DNA of 64,000 bases, from assembly GCF_022397915.1 (NCBI RefSeq), contig NZ_JAKEUO010000018.1, forward strand, positions 25,885 through 89,884. Reading direction: 5' to 3'. Origin of the DNA: Vibrio sp. Isolate34. GTDB lineage: Bacteria > Pseudomonadota > Gammaproteobacteria > Enterobacterales > Vibrionaceae. The notes under the pieces are model-generated. The model saw nothing but the letters and a program-made list of their open reading frames with translations. It ran no database searches and had not been told where the DNA came from. Shown piece by piece: positions 17,715 through 27,084 of the stretch. How positions within the stretch are numbered: the first letter of the stretch is position 1; each line of letters begins with the position of its first letter. Both the position numbers and the translations under genes were made by a program.

Positions 17715-18725
17715 ATGTCTGAGATGCGCACCCTTGGTGAGTTCATTGTTGAGAAACAGAGTGACTTCCCCCATGCAAGCGGTGATCTATCATCCCTTTT
17801 GTCGTCTATTCGACTTGCTGCAAAAATTGTTAACCGTGAGATCAACAAGGCTGGCCTAGTCGACATCACTGGCGCTGTTGGTACAGACAACGTGCAAGGT
17901 GAAGAGCAACAAAAGTTAGACCTTTACGCGAACGACAAATTTAAAGCGGCTCTAGAAGCTCGTGACCAAGTTTGTGGTGTTGCCAGTGAAGAAGAAGACG
18001 AAGCTGTCGCCTTCAATAAAGAGCTCAACAAAAACGCAAAATACGTTGTTCTGATGGATCCACTTGATGGTTCTTCAAACATCGATGTGAATGTATCTGT
18101 TGGTACAATTTTCTCTATCTACCGTCGTGTGTCTCCTATCGGAACGCCACCGACACAAGAAGATTTCTTACAGCCAGGACACAAGCAAGTAGCCGCGGGT
18201 TACGTGATTTACGGTTCTTCAACCATGCTTGTATACACAACAGGTGCTGGCGTAAACGGCTTCACCTACGACCCATCACTGGGTACCTTCTGCCTATCTC
18301 ATGAAAACATGATGATTCCAGATGAAGGCAAAATTTACTCAATCAACGAAGGCAACTACATCCGCTTCCCTACGGGTGTGAAAAAGTACATCAAGTACTG
18401 CCAAGAGAATGAGCCAAGCGACAACCGTCCTTACACATCACGTTACATCGGTTCTCTAGTATCAGATTTCCACCGTAACCTGCTGAAAGGCGGCATCTAC
18501 TTGTACCCAAGCACACAAAGCCACCCGCAAGGTAAACTGCGTCTGCTTTACGAATGCAACCCAATTGCTTTCCTTATGGAGCAAGCGGGCGGTATCGCAT
18601 CAGACGGTGCTCAACGTATCATGGACATAAAACCAACTGAGCTGCACCAGCGTGTACCTTTCTTTGTTGGTTCAACAAACATGGTTCGTAAAGTAGAAGA
18701 GTTCCTTGAGTTGAACCCAGAGTAA
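17715..18725 (+). CDS. fbp: Class I fructose-1,6-bisphosphatase
   Basis: Catalyses the key gluconeogenic step, fructose 1,6-bisphosphate to fructose 6-phosphate. The 336 residues hold the metal-binding SEEED (91-95) and DPLDGSS (115-121) motifs and a C-terminal RLLYECNPIAFLMEQAGG substrate segment. TTTAAGGAAA precedes the ATG. A terminator follows at 18760-18790. The gene ppa, which I recall lying nearby in Vibrio cholerae, is not present next to it. Confidence 0.97.
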   Translation: MSEMRTLGEFIVEKQSDFPHASGDLSSLLSSIRLAAKIVNREINKAGLVDITGAVGTDNVQGEEQQKLDLYANDKFKAALEARDQVCGVASEEEDEAVAFNKELNKNAKYVVLMDPLDGSSNIDVNVSVGTIFSIYRRVSPIGTPPTQEDFLQPGHKQVAAGYVIYGSSTMLVYTTGAGVNGFTYDPSLGTFCLSHENMMIPDEGKIYSINEGNYIRFPTGVKKYIKYCQENEPSDNRPYTSRYIGSLVSDFHRNLLKGGIYLYPSTQSHPQGKLRLLYECNPIAFLMEQAGGIASDGAQRIMDIKPTELHQRVPFFVGSTNMVRKVEEFLELNPE

Positions 18726-18759
18726 CCCTCTCGCTTCATTCTCAAATTAACACCATTAA

Positions 18760-18790
18760 AAAAGCCAGCATTTACGTGCTGGCTTTTATT
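18760..18790. terminator. Terminator between fbp and ytfP
   Basis: An 11-bp perfect stem (AAAAGCCAGCA and complement) with TTTACG loop and a T-rich tail, between convergent fbp and ytfP. Confidence 0.93.
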
Positions 18791-18813
18791 TGATAACTCA
18801 GAATATACAGCGA

Positions 18814-19167
18814 TTAGCAGTTGTTCCGCTTACACCAGTTACCCGAAAGTATTTCTTTATTAGCTGTTAGATCAAGCTGATACAAATATACCCATGCTAA
18901 TCCAAATATAGTCTCTATTTGCTCGCGACGATACTCAACAGGTACATCTTCTAGCCGATCGAGCGACTCCAAAATTTCGTCGTTAATGATATAGACCTCG
19001 CCAGCGACACTTTTCTTTCCAGAAATCATCGCCGGATAAGCACCTAAATCAAAAAGGGCAAACAACTCAGGCGTATCGAAGCGTCCCAACAGCTCACAAT
19101 TCTGCAAATAGTGGTGATTGGATTGACCTGGTCTCAAGGTGCCATAGACGAACACAAGATGCTGCAT
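18814..19167 (-). CDS. ytfP: YtfP, gamma-glutamylcyclotransferase-like protein
   Basis: A 117-residue protein of the AIG2/GGCT fold. The N-terminal VFVYGTLRPGQSNHHYL is the family signature loop, and the central GEVYIINDEIL and LDRLEDVPVEYRRE segments carry the conserved acidic catalytic-type residue. The substrate of YtfP proteins is not established. It lies 67 bases downstream of tamB, as in enterobacteria. An unusual cysteine/asparagine-rich C-terminus (WCKRNNC) follows the fold. Confidence 0.9.
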   Translation of the reverse strand: MQHLVFVYGTLRPGQSNHHYLQNCELLGRFDTPELFALFDLGAYPAMISGKKSVAGEVYIINDEILESLDRLEDVPVEYRREQIETIFGLAWVYLYQLDLTANKEILSGNWCKRNNC

Positions 19168-19234
19168 AAACCCTCCATAAGCCTTTCATCTCTGTAATTC
19201 GATGAATGGCAAAACACTCTCGACCTAAACCGCT

Positions 19235-22200
19235 CTACTCGAACTCAAACTGATAGAGGAGGTCTACCGCACTGTCTAAGCCCGATACGGCTTCAACGTA
19301 GAGATCCTGCATCAATCGATAACGAACGGTAAACTCACCCAACGAGTTAAAGATACCCACACCATACTTCACCTGTAAGCCTGGCAGAATGTAACCACTT
19401 ACCGTGACTTGTGAGTCATCGCCAGAGCCTGCGGTATCCAGCTGTAAATCCTGAACACCAAATGCTTCGCCGATTTCGCCAACAACCTTACCACTCTTCG
19501 CTAAACTCAAACCAATTAAGGTCGTCGTCATCGAACCGTTCGACTCACCATCTATATCTTGGCCACGCAAAATATAAGAGAGCGCGTTGGCTTGCGGCAT
19601 TGCAGGGTCAGAATAAATCTCAATTGTCGGCTCTGTCGCCGGGCCAGTCACTCGAATACCTGCGGTCACGTCATCCTGAGTGTTGTCAGGGTTACGTATC
19701 GCATTGATCGCTACGTATGGCTGATCCGGTGGACCATTCATTAGAATCTTACCTTCTTCGATCAACAGGTCTTGTCCGAATGATTGGTAAGTACCATCGA
19801 CGATGTTTACCTCACCGGTGATAAATGGACCTTGGTCTTTTTGAGCGACATTAAGCTTACCCACCAACTCACCTTCAAGGCCGAAAGCAGACAGTTTAAA
19901 GTCATCACCAATGGAGATATTAATATTGGTCATCACATTAAATGGAATCGTGTCTTCGTTCTCTGGCTCAAGATCTTTATTCAAGATAACTTGATCAGAA
20001 GAGACGCCGACCGCTGACGGTGGTAAGTCTTCGACAACGATACGTCCCCACGGTAATGCAATATCACCAGTAATTTTTGCAAGCTCAGGCGTAACATCAA
20101 TGGTCATATCAGGAACAACCTTAACCTTGACCATCGGTGGAATATCAACCATCAACTCATCAGCAAACACTCTCACATTCGAGTGCCATGCTTGAAGATC
20201 CTGCCAATCTCCCGAGCCCTCAATATCCAAGTGACCATCAGGCGTTTCGACATTGGCATCCAGCTTCGCGCTATAACCGTCAAAATCGAGATCAATACGG
20301 CCGTCTTTAACATCAACAGGCGTGACATCACCTTTAACTTGAATGCCATCAACAGAGAATTGACCAAAGACTTGAGGATGCATCAAAGAGCCTTTTACCT
20401 GTAGGTCACTCTCAAGGTCGGCCTTCAACAGACTGTATTCACCAAGGATCGGTTGTAAGAAGTCCAGATGGAAGGTTGTCAACTTAATGGCCGCATCGAC
20501 CATTTTGTCTTCTGCGAGAATGTCTGGTAACGATACCGTGCCAGACAGGTCACCATTGTCAGAAACATCGAGCTTAAAGTCGGCGTTCAGTTGGTTGTCT
20601 TTCAACTGTGCATTCAATGCAACACTTTCCCAACCAAGTGTAATTGGCTCGCCAACTTGTTGAACAACCTGACCTTTCGGCATATCGACGCTTACCGTCA
20701 CCTCAGGTTCACCTTGTTCCGACCATTTGGCATGAGCGGTCGCATTCACTAAGCCCTGCAGCTGTGTCTCTTTAGGTACAAAGGCTTTAATTTGTTCGAA
20801 GTCGAATTGGTTAATCGCGAGCTTAGCCTCACCCGATTTCCCAGCTCGGATATCTTCATCCAAACACACGCTCGAACCCGATTGCTTCCAACAGTGTGCT
20901 TGAACGTCGGCATACTGCTTATCGACATCCGCCTTAATCGCAACAGGTTGGTCTAATATCCAAGGTCCCTGCTGGGTGGTAATTTTGACTCTGTCTAACG
21001 AGCCATCCCAAACCAGAGAAGGTTTCTGAATTAACTGACCAGAAATTGCCAAACTTGTCGACACGATGTCGGATATCACATCAAGTGTTACGGTATGCTT
21101 CTTCTCACCGCCATTCACCGTTAAATCAATGCTTTCAACACTTTGATCTTGATAGGTTAAGTTCTTCGCTTTTAATACAAGGTCAGCTTGAGCTTCGGGT
21201 AATGGCAGTGGAACGACAGAGCCATTAAGCGATAATGACTCAAGTGTTGCCTCGCTATTCCAATCAATCTTATCGACATTTAAAGCAAGGTCGACTTCGG
21301 GTTCATTCGTTGGGCCGCTAAGTTGGATGTTACCAATCACCTTACCTTTCAACTCAGGAACACTCTTATCTAACTGTGGGAAATTAATCGCAACGCCCAT
21401 GCCCCATTGCTTATCCAGTTGCCCTTGAGCCTTAATCGAATTAACACCGTGAGCCAAGCTCAAACCACTGGTTTTCAGTTTAGGTTCACCGCTCGCGCTG
21501 CGATCTGACGCTGACAACTGCCCTTCGATATCCAGAGGGTATTCACGTAGAATCCCCTCGATATCGAGCTTAGGCAGTTCAATCGCCCAACCACCCGCTT
21601 GTGTCAGTTCACCCGAAGTGACGATGCTTCCGCTAATGTTACCCTCTGCTTCTGGCCATTGCAGACCTGGCTGAATATCCTTCAGCGTCACATCGGCTTG
21701 CCAGTTAACGAGCTTCTTCCAGTTAGCTTTAACCACACCATTGAGTTCACCACCCAGCGTGTTCAGTTTTAAGCGCTCAAGTTCAATCTGTTCTGTGGTG
21801 CCCTTGCCCTCTAGGTCGATGGTTAAGGCCGGTATCTCCTTACCATCCGCCTCACCTTTAAGCTGCACATTAAAGTCATCTAATGAGCCGTTGGCTTTGA
21901 ATTTTTCAATTGCAGCTTGGTAATCACTTTTACCTGAAAGAGGCCATTGCGCTTGGCCATCTTCTAAAAGAAGGTCAAATGGCAGAGTCGGCTCTAAGGG
22001 TTGAATGTCCCCAGACAATTTTGCCTCAATCAATTCAGAAAACTGAGACTCTAGGTTTAGGTTAGCCACGCTGCCTTGTGCTTTCAGTGATAACTTCTGA
22101 CCCGCAAGGTCGGTTTCTTTCACCAAAGCATCTAAAGAAAGATCTAATGGGTAGCCGTCTTTAAGCTCAACTTTAGCCGCAAGGTTCGCGCTTGCTTGTG

Positions 22201-22993
22201 GCATATCGAGTTCAAGAGTGGAAACTTCGACCGTATTTTTACCCGCTCGAGCTTCAAGCCCAAGGTGGTTCACCACAATCGGAGTTTCTTGTTCTAAGGT
22301 AAAACGATTAAGATCAAAACGCTCCAGCACAACCTGCAAAGGAATCCAGACTTCAGGCAATTCAATCGCCGTTTGAGCAGCAGCTTCTGGTTCAACCGTT
22401 TCAGCTGGTGCTTCTTCTGTCGATTCTGCGAGCTTAACTTTCAGATCATTAAATAAGGTTGGCGATACCGTCAGCTTCTCACCCTGCATACTCAAAGCTG
22501 TTGAAAACAGACCCCACTCGATTTCATGCCCTAGAATATTCAGTTTGATATCAGACAAAGCGATGCGATTGATCACGATTGGTAGCGGCGTTTTCACCGA
22601 TGTCACTGGCGGAGTCGGTTCAGGTTCTTCTTCAGAGGCTGGAGGTAATTCCGTAAATGCAAAGTCCAAACCTTGAATCGCTAAGCGGTCGACACACAAC
22701 TTAGGATCGAGTAAACAGCGAGGATTAATAGCCAAGTTCAGCTTTTGAACCTTGGTATCGATATGCAGGCTGTCATCTTTAAACTGAACATTATTAAGCG
22801 TAAAGCTTGGGAAAAGAGCCCCTTTGGTGCTCTCAACTTTAAGTTGTGGCAATGCTTTTTCAGCGCCCCATAGCACTGTGTTCAACCCTGGGTTAGTGAA
22901 CAATACAAAACCGAGCAGGGCTATCAACAACAGCAAAATAGACGTCAATGAAATCGACGTCCACTTAATGCATTTTCCCATCACTTTGATCAT
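19235..22993 (-). CDS. tamB: TamB, inner-membrane-anchored lipid-transport/assembly protein
   Basis: A 1252-residue AsmA-like bridge protein. It starts with a membrane anchor at about 12-32 and continues as a long beta-rich periplasmic region, ending in the DUF490 (TamB) domain with a terminal aromatic YQFEFE. Members form a hydrophobic groove thought to move phospholipids to the outer membrane and to cooperate with TamA in autotransporter assembly. Its ATG overlaps the tamA stop by four bases, so the two are coupled. Confidence 0.96.
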   Translation of the reverse strand: MIKVMGKCIKWTSISLTSILLLLIALLGFVLFTNPGLNTVLWGAEKALPQLKVESTKGALFPSFTLNNVQFKDDSLHIDTKVQKLNLAINPRCLLDPKLCVDRLAIQGLDFAFTELPPASEEEPEPTPPVTSVKTPLPIVINRIALSDIKLNILGHEIEWGLFSTALSMQGEKLTVSPTLFNDLKVKLAESTEEAPAETVEPEAAAQTAIELPEVWIPLQVVLERFDLNRFTLEQETPIVVNHLGLEARAGKNTVEVSTLELDMPQASANLAAKVELKDGYPLDLSLDALVKETDLAGQKLSLKAQGSVANLNLESQFSELIEAKLSGDIQPLEPTLPFDLLLEDGQAQWPLSGKSDYQAAIEKFKANGSLDDFNVQLKGEADGKEIPALTIDLEGKGTTEQIELERLKLNTLGGELNGVVKANWKKLVNWQADVTLKDIQPGLQWPEAEGNISGSIVTSGELTQAGGWAIELPKLDIEGILREYPLDIEGQLSASDRSASGEPKLKTSGLSLAHGVNSIKAQGQLDKQWGMGVAINFPQLDKSVPELKGKVIGNIQLSGPTNEPEVDLALNVDKIDWNSEATLESLSLNGSVVPLPLPEAQADLVLKAKNLTYQDQSVESIDLTVNGGEKKHTVTLDVISDIVSTSLAISGQLIQKPSLVWDGSLDRVKITTQQGPWILDQPVAIKADVDKQYADVQAHCWKQSGSSVCLDEDIRAGKSGEAKLAINQFDFEQIKAFVPKETQLQGLVNATAHAKWSEQGEPEVTVSVDMPKGQVVQQVGEPITLGWESVALNAQLKDNQLNADFKLDVSDNGDLSGTVSLPDILAEDKMVDAAIKLTTFHLDFLQPILGEYSLLKADLESDLQVKGSLMHPQVFGQFSVDGIQVKGDVTPVDVKDGRIDLDFDGYSAKLDANVETPDGHLDIEGSGDWQDLQAWHSNVRVFADELMVDIPPMVKVKVVPDMTIDVTPELAKITGDIALPWGRIVVEDLPPSAVGVSSDQVILNKDLEPENEDTIPFNVMTNINISIGDDFKLSAFGLEGELVGKLNVAQKDQGPFITGEVNIVDGTYQSFGQDLLIEEGKILMNGPPDQPYVAINAIRNPDNTQDDVTAGIRVTGPATEPTIEIYSDPAMPQANALSYILRGQDIDGESNGSMTTTLIGLSLAKSGKVVGEIGEAFGVQDLQLDTAGSGDDSQVTVSGYILPGLQVKYGVGIFNSLGEFTVRYRLMQDLYVEAVSGLDSAVDLLYQFEFE

Positions 22994-24702
22994 AATTCTG
23001 GCCCTAAACTAAAGTGCAGTTGGAACTCATCGCCTTTCTCCGCATCTAGACCCCAAGCAAAATCTAGACTCACAGGACCGACAGGCGATGCCCAGCGAAC
23101 CCCGACGCCAGTACCGCGTTTCCAATCTGGCTTATCATTAAATGCATCACCAATATCATAGAAAGCTGCGCCCCACCAATTTCCAACTAACCGGTATTGG
23201 TATTCAAATGAACTGGTAGCAAGGAATTTTGCACCTGTTAATGCGTCACTTTCATCACGAGGAGAGATGGATTCATAACCATAACCACGAATGCTGTTAT
23301 CACCACCGGCAAAGAACCTTAGCGAGGGTGACAGCTTCTCAAATTCATCGGCAAAGTTCCCGCCGAACTGAAGTCGAGTTAATCCACGATGATTGTTACC
23401 AATGCTTCGAATCCATGCTGTTTGTCCTTGAAAACGCACCACCTTGGTTTCAGACAACAAGGTGTCATCACCGGCTTCAAGCATGATGGTTTGCTTATCG
23501 CCCCACATAGGCATTGAGCCACCACGAGTTCGAGTTCGTGAGAAAGAGATACCCGGCAATACGAATTGCGCCAAGTCATCTTGCAAACCTTGCTCATAGT
23601 TCTCGACCAAGTATCGAATGAACACAGTACGTTGCCAGCCATTATCCAAACGCCAATATCTTTCTAAGGCTAAGTTCGACTCCAAACTTTTGGTATCACG
23701 GTTGTCTAGATTCTTCATTCCGTACTTAATTTGATAATAGTCATTAAGCACGTCGTCCAACGGGATTTTATAGGCTGCTGTAATCGTCTGTTCTGGTTTG
23801 GAGATCGATAGGCTGCTATTGAAGCTATGGCCTTGAGCGTTAACCCAAGGTTTCTTCCATTTGAGGGTGCCTTTTACACCAAGGTCGGTTGATACACCGA
23901 TACCCGTTTCGATTTGGTTACGCGCTTGCGGAGCCAGGCTCACCTTCATCGGAATTTCACGACCTTCACCGAGCTGGCTTAAGTCAGGTTCAACAAACAC
24001 CGAAGAGAACCAATCTGTATTAGACAGGTTTTGGTTGTACTCACCGACTTTGGTAATGGAGTAAGGTTCGCCATCTTCAAAGGGTTTAAGCGATTGCACT
24101 CTATCGTCTTCGATTTGGCTGCCCGTAACCTGTGTGGTGCCAAAGTGATAACGGATACCACTGTTATAATGAAGGCGCACATAAGCACGGTTTAATTCAG
24201 GGGCAACTTCGAGTTTGCTGACCTCATACGAACCATCAAAATAGCCTTTCGATAATCCAAGGTTACGTATCGACGATTTTAAGGAGTCATAGTTACCGTG
24301 ATTCAGGATAGAACCTTTAGACAGATTACTGTTAGCGATTAACGCCAGAAAGTCGGGATCGTCTTCAGCTTCACCACTCAGCACAATATCTGATGTGTAA
24401 ATAAGAACAGGCTCACCCTGCTCAACCGTAACGGTTAATTCGGTGTCGTCTTCAGAGTGAGAGAAAGTGATCGTCGGTTGGTAGTAGCCTAACGCATTCA
24501 ACGCTTCTTTTATCATAGATTCCACGCGAGATTGGAACCTTAGCGAAACGGCATACTCTTCTTCAGGGACTGCACTTAGATAAGCATCAACATTATCCTC
24601 AAGCGCTCCATCTAGCCCTTTAACCTCAAGGGAAACGTCAGCGAAAGCGAGCGTCGATGACAGTAGAGTGCCAATCAGAACTGGTAAAGTTTTTCTTATC
24701 AT
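22990..24702 (-). CDS. tamA: TamA, Omp85-family outer-membrane protein
   Basis: A 570-residue Omp85 protein: signal peptide (about 1-21, ending LAFADV), three POTRA domains, then a 16-stranded barrel with the conserved RGYGYES motif and a C-terminal signature ending QLHFSLGPEL. It pairs with TamB. Transcription starts in the 195 bases shared with divergent msrA, which contain a perfect inverted repeat (24840-24858). Confidence 0.96.
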   Translation of the reverse strand: MIRKTLPVLIGTLLSSTLAFADVSLEVKGLDGALEDNVDAYLSAVPEEEYAVSLRFQSRVESMIKEALNALGYYQPTITFSHSEDDTELTVTVEQGEPVLIYTSDIVLSGEAEDDPDFLALIANSNLSKGSILNHGNYDSLKSSIRNLGLSKGYFDGSYEVSKLEVAPELNRAYVRLHYNSGIRYHFGTTQVTGSQIEDDRVQSLKPFEDGEPYSITKVGEYNQNLSNTDWFSSVFVEPDLSQLGEGREIPMKVSLAPQARNQIETGIGVSTDLGVKGTLKWKKPWVNAQGHSFNSSLSISKPEQTITAAYKIPLDDVLNDYYQIKYGMKNLDNRDTKSLESNLALERYWRLDNGWQRTVFIRYLVENYEQGLQDDLAQFVLPGISFSRTRTRGGSMPMWGDKQTIMLEAGDDTLLSETKVVRFQGQTAWIRSIGNNHRGLTRLQFGGNFADEFEKLSPSLRFFAGGDNSIRGYGYESISPRDESDALTGAKFLATSSFEYQYRLVGNWWGAAFYDIGDAFNDKPDWKRGTGVGVRWASPVGPVSLDFAWGLDAEKGDEFQLHFSLGPEL

Positions 24703-24839
24703 GTTTAATTGGTGAAGAAGTTATCAATACGTTAATAAGTGAAAAGAAATAATACCGCTAAAAAGGCATTGAGTCTGTAATAAATCTGGTAATAACGCGG
24801 TCTAATTTAAAGACTTAATCAATATAAACCAACAGTTAA

Positions 24840-24858
24840 TATGAACCTACCGTTCATA
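24840..24858. promoter_or_regulatory. Possible operator between tamA and msrA
   Basis: TATGAAC and GTTCATA form a perfect 7-bp inverted repeat around CTACC, 40 bases upstream of the msrA start and 138 upstream of tamA. Size and symmetry fit a dimeric repressor site. No regulator is identified. Confidence 0.4.
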
Positions 24859-24897
24859 AAAGCCAACGCGGTAAACGTATGCGAATAGGAATATAAC

Positions 24898-25527
24898 ATG
24901 CAAAACAAACAACAACTGGTTTCTGCAGCAACCGCATTACCGGGAAATGCTGATCCAATCCGAATTACTGAGCGCCACTTCGTCAATCAAACTGACTTAC
25001 TCGCTGCTCCTACAGGTTCCCAACAAGAAGTCCTGCTTGGTATGGGGTGCTTCTGGGGAGCTGAGCGTTTGTTTTGGCAATTAGATGGCGTGATTTCAAC
25101 ATCCGTTGGCTACGCTGGTGGTTACACTAGCAACCCAACCTATGAACAAGTGTGTACAGGCCAAACAGGCCACACTGAAGTCGTTCGTGTCATATTCGAT
25201 AGCGAACAGATCTCTTTAGCGCGAATACTAGAGACTTTCTGGGAGCGTCATGACCCAACTCAAGGCATGCGCCAAGGCAACGACTTAGGAACTCAGTACC
25301 GCTCCGCTATCTACACTTTCAGCGAAGAACAACAGTCTATCGCCGAGCACTCTAAACAAGAATATCAAAGAGCAATGACTGAATCTTTAGGCAACGAGAT
25401 CACGACGGAAGTTCTACCTGCGGGAAAATATTTTTTTGCTGAAACCTACCACCAGCAATACCTAGCTAAAAACCCTAACGGTTACTGCGGACTAGGTGGA
25501 ACAGGGGTTTGCTTCCCGCCACAATAG
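24898..25527 (+). CDS. msrA: MsrA, peptide methionine sulfoxide reductase (S form)
   Basis: Reduces methionine S-sulfoxide in proteins. The 209 residues contain the catalytic Cys51 in GCFWGAE and the recycling cysteines in the C-terminal GYCGLGGTGVCFPPQ. The N-terminal extension before the core is typical of the enterobacterial type. It is divergent from tamA and convergent with ytfK, with an intrinsic terminator at 25567-25594. Confidence 0.97.
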   Translation: MQNKQQLVSAATALPGNADPIRITERHFVNQTDLLAAPTGSQQEVLLGMGCFWGAERLFWQLDGVISTSVGYAGGYTSNPTYEQVCTGQTGHTEVVRVIFDSEQISLARILETFWERHDPTQGMRQGNDLGTQYRSAIYTFSEEQQSIAEHSKQEYQRAMTESLGNEITTEVLPAGKYFFAETYHQQYLAKNPNGYCGLGGTGVCFPPQ

Positions 25528-25566
25528 AGGGCAGTTAGGCACCCTACCTCAAACGATATCCATTAA

Positions 25567-25594
25567 AAAAGGGCTTCCATTAGGAAGCCCTTTT
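25567..25594. terminator. Terminator between msrA and ytfK
   Basis: A perfect 12-bp stem (AAAAGGGCTTCC and complement) with ATTA loop between convergent msrA and ytfK. Confidence 0.93.
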
Positions 25595-25643
25595 CGTTGT
25601 TAATCTATTTGAAGCAAGACCAATCAATAAAGCTCAGTTATTT

Positions 25644-25658
25644 ACTACGATTGGTATT
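25644..25658. repeat. Copy 1 of a 15-bp repeat at the ytfK stop
   Basis: ACTACGATTGGTATT occurs here and again at 30804-30818. This copy runs into the last bases of ytfK (stop at 25657-25659). Confidence 0.75.
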
Positions 25659-25857
25659 ACATAGGCAGAGCAGCAATCGTGCCGTTCACTTCTTTAAAAA
25701 TAGTAAGCTTTTGTTTGTCAGAGACTTCAGGAAGAAGCACCTTGCCTTGGTCGAAGCGAAACTCTCCAACACCTTCGATGGCAAACTGGCCCTTGAACAG
25801 GACTTTAACGAAACGCGCCACTTGATGTGGGCGGTAAGTAGAAAATTTTCTTAACAT
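25657..25857 (-). CDS. ytfK: YtfK, SpoT-activating small protein (DUF1107)
   Basis: A 66-residue protein with the DUF1107 pattern (PHQVARFVKVLFKGQFAIEG then FDQGKVLLPEVSDK) that aligns well with Escherichia coli YtfK. There it stimulates SpoT-dependent (p)ppGpp accumulation under phosphate or fatty-acid starvation. Its place between msrA and ytfJ is also conserved. The C-terminus is a few residues shorter than the enterobacterial form, and its stop lies within a short repeated sequence, so an element may have replaced the last codons. Confidence 0.88.
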   Translation of the reverse strand: MLRKFSTYRPHQVARFVKVLFKGQFAIEGVGEFRFDQGKVLLPEVSDKQKLTIFKEVNGTIAALPM

Positions 25858-26109
25858 ATTACAACCTCAATTCCATTTGAGTACTACTGTCATGCACCTG
25901 AACACGACCGTATTCTAAGCACATTTAATCGCTAATTCCTTTAGCAAACAGCAAGATAATCTGTTGTTCATCTTGATATCGTTGCATTATACCCTTTGGT
26001 AACAAGCCTGCAACTTATTTCCACATCGTACGATAAAAAAGTTAAAGAGGCATTTTTCAAATTTCATATTATACTTCCAGTGCAAACCAATAAGCGGAAC
26101 AAAAATATA

Positions 26110-26661
26110 ATGAAAAACAAAACTCTACTGGCTTTTCTAGCCGCAGCCTCTCCACTCTTCGCCAATGCTCACAATCTATCTGTAGGTTCAACTCTACCTG
26201 CTGTCGATGTTAGCAACTATGGTGAAATCGTTCTAAACGACGGTAATACCGGATATCAAGCTTGGGCAACCAGCAATCTCCTAGGTAAAGTTCGCGTCGT
26301 TCAAGCTATCGCTGGCCGTAGCAGCTCTAAAGAGCTAAACGCACCACTGATGGCAGCCATTACCGCATCGAAGTTCTCAGAAGACAGCTACCAAACCACG
26401 ACCATCATCAACCAAGATGATGCTATCTGGGGTACGGGTTCTTTTGTTAAATCGTCAGCAGAAAGCAGCAAAGAAGAATTTCCATGGTCTTCTATGGTGT
26501 TAGATGAAGATGGCACCGTTGCTTCATCTTGGGCTCTGAAAGAAGAGAGCTCAGCGATTATCGTTCAGGACAAACAAGGAAAAATCTTGTTTGTTAAAGA
26601 AGGTGCGCTTAACGAATCAGAGGTCACGCAAGTCATTGAATTGATTAAAGCGAGTCTTTAA
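26110..26661 (+). CDS. ytfJ: YtfJ, periplasmic thioredoxin-fold protein
   Basis: A 183-residue exported protein starting MKNKTLLAFLAAASP, with a signal peptide of about 20 residues (cleavage near ANAHN). The mature part is the YtfJ family, which has a peroxiredoxin/thioredoxin-like fold; no CxxC pair is present, so redox activity is doubtful. I chose the ATG at 26110 because the 38 codons upstream in frame would hide the signal peptide. The palindrome at 26694-26729 may end its transcript. Confidence 0.88.
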   Translation: MKNKTLLAFLAAASPLFANAHNLSVGSTLPAVDVSNYGEIVLNDGNTGYQAWATSNLLGKVRVVQAIAGRSSSKELNAPLMAAITASKFSEDSYQTTTIINQDDAIWGTGSFVKSSAESSKEEFPWSSMVLDEDGTVASSWALKEESSAIIVQDKQGKILFVKEGALNESEVTQVIELIKASL

Positions 26662-26693
26662 TCAGATATTCACCTCTTTTTCGAGACCTTATC

Positions 26694-26729
26694 AAAGGAT
26701 ATTGTTATATTATAACAGTATCCTTTTTT
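26694..26729 (+). promoter_or_regulatory. Zur-like operator upstream of the zrg locus, with terminator-like T-tract
   Basis: The sequence is symmetrical about T26710, with a core TGTTATATTATAACA close to the gammaproteobacterial Zur site (known consensus GTTATANTATAAC). The arms extend to 16 bp with one mismatch (AAAGGATAT on the left). It lies 26 bases before the DUF2607 start and probably covers the -10 region. On RNA the arms form a hairpin followed by six U's, so it may also terminate ytfJ. Confidence 0.85.
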
Positions 26730-26751
26730 AATTCTGTGGTTAATCATCCTC

Positions 26752-27042
26752 ATGTGGCAAGACACACCCAACAATGTGAAACGCAAAACAGGCTTCTTGC
26801 TTGGGCTGATGCTCATGCTAAGCGTGTTAGCCGCAACACACATGGTGGACATTGACCCAGAGCACCACACCTCACATCACTGTGAGCTGTTTTCGATAAA
26901 TCAGTTCATTACTGCGCACTCGCTGCCACAAGTTCCAGAGTTTCATTCAGAGTTTACTGTCGTTATCACAGAGTCAGTAACCTCACTACAGCGCCTCTAT
27001 TTCGCCTATCTAGCGCGCTCTCCTCCTGTCAAAAACACTTAA
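26752..27042 (+). CDS. DUF2607-type small exported or membrane protein
   Basis: A 96-residue protein of unknown function. One hydrophobic segment at about 11-29 may be a signal anchor, and a histidine/acid-rich patch (VDIDPEHHTSHHCEL at about 32-46) could bind metal. I recall the Vibrio DUF2607 family at this place but cannot search. It lies directly behind the Zur-like palindrome and 42 bases before zrgA, so it is likely the first gene of a zinc-repressed operon. Confidence 0.72.
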   Translation: MWQDTPNNVKRKTGFLLGLMLMLSVLAATHMVDIDPEHHTSHHCELFSINQFITAHSLPQVPEFHSEFTVVITESVTSLQRLYFAYLARSPPVKNT

Positions 27043-27084
27043 TTACCACTACTTTTTAATTAACCTTTATTCAGGAAACAAAAC

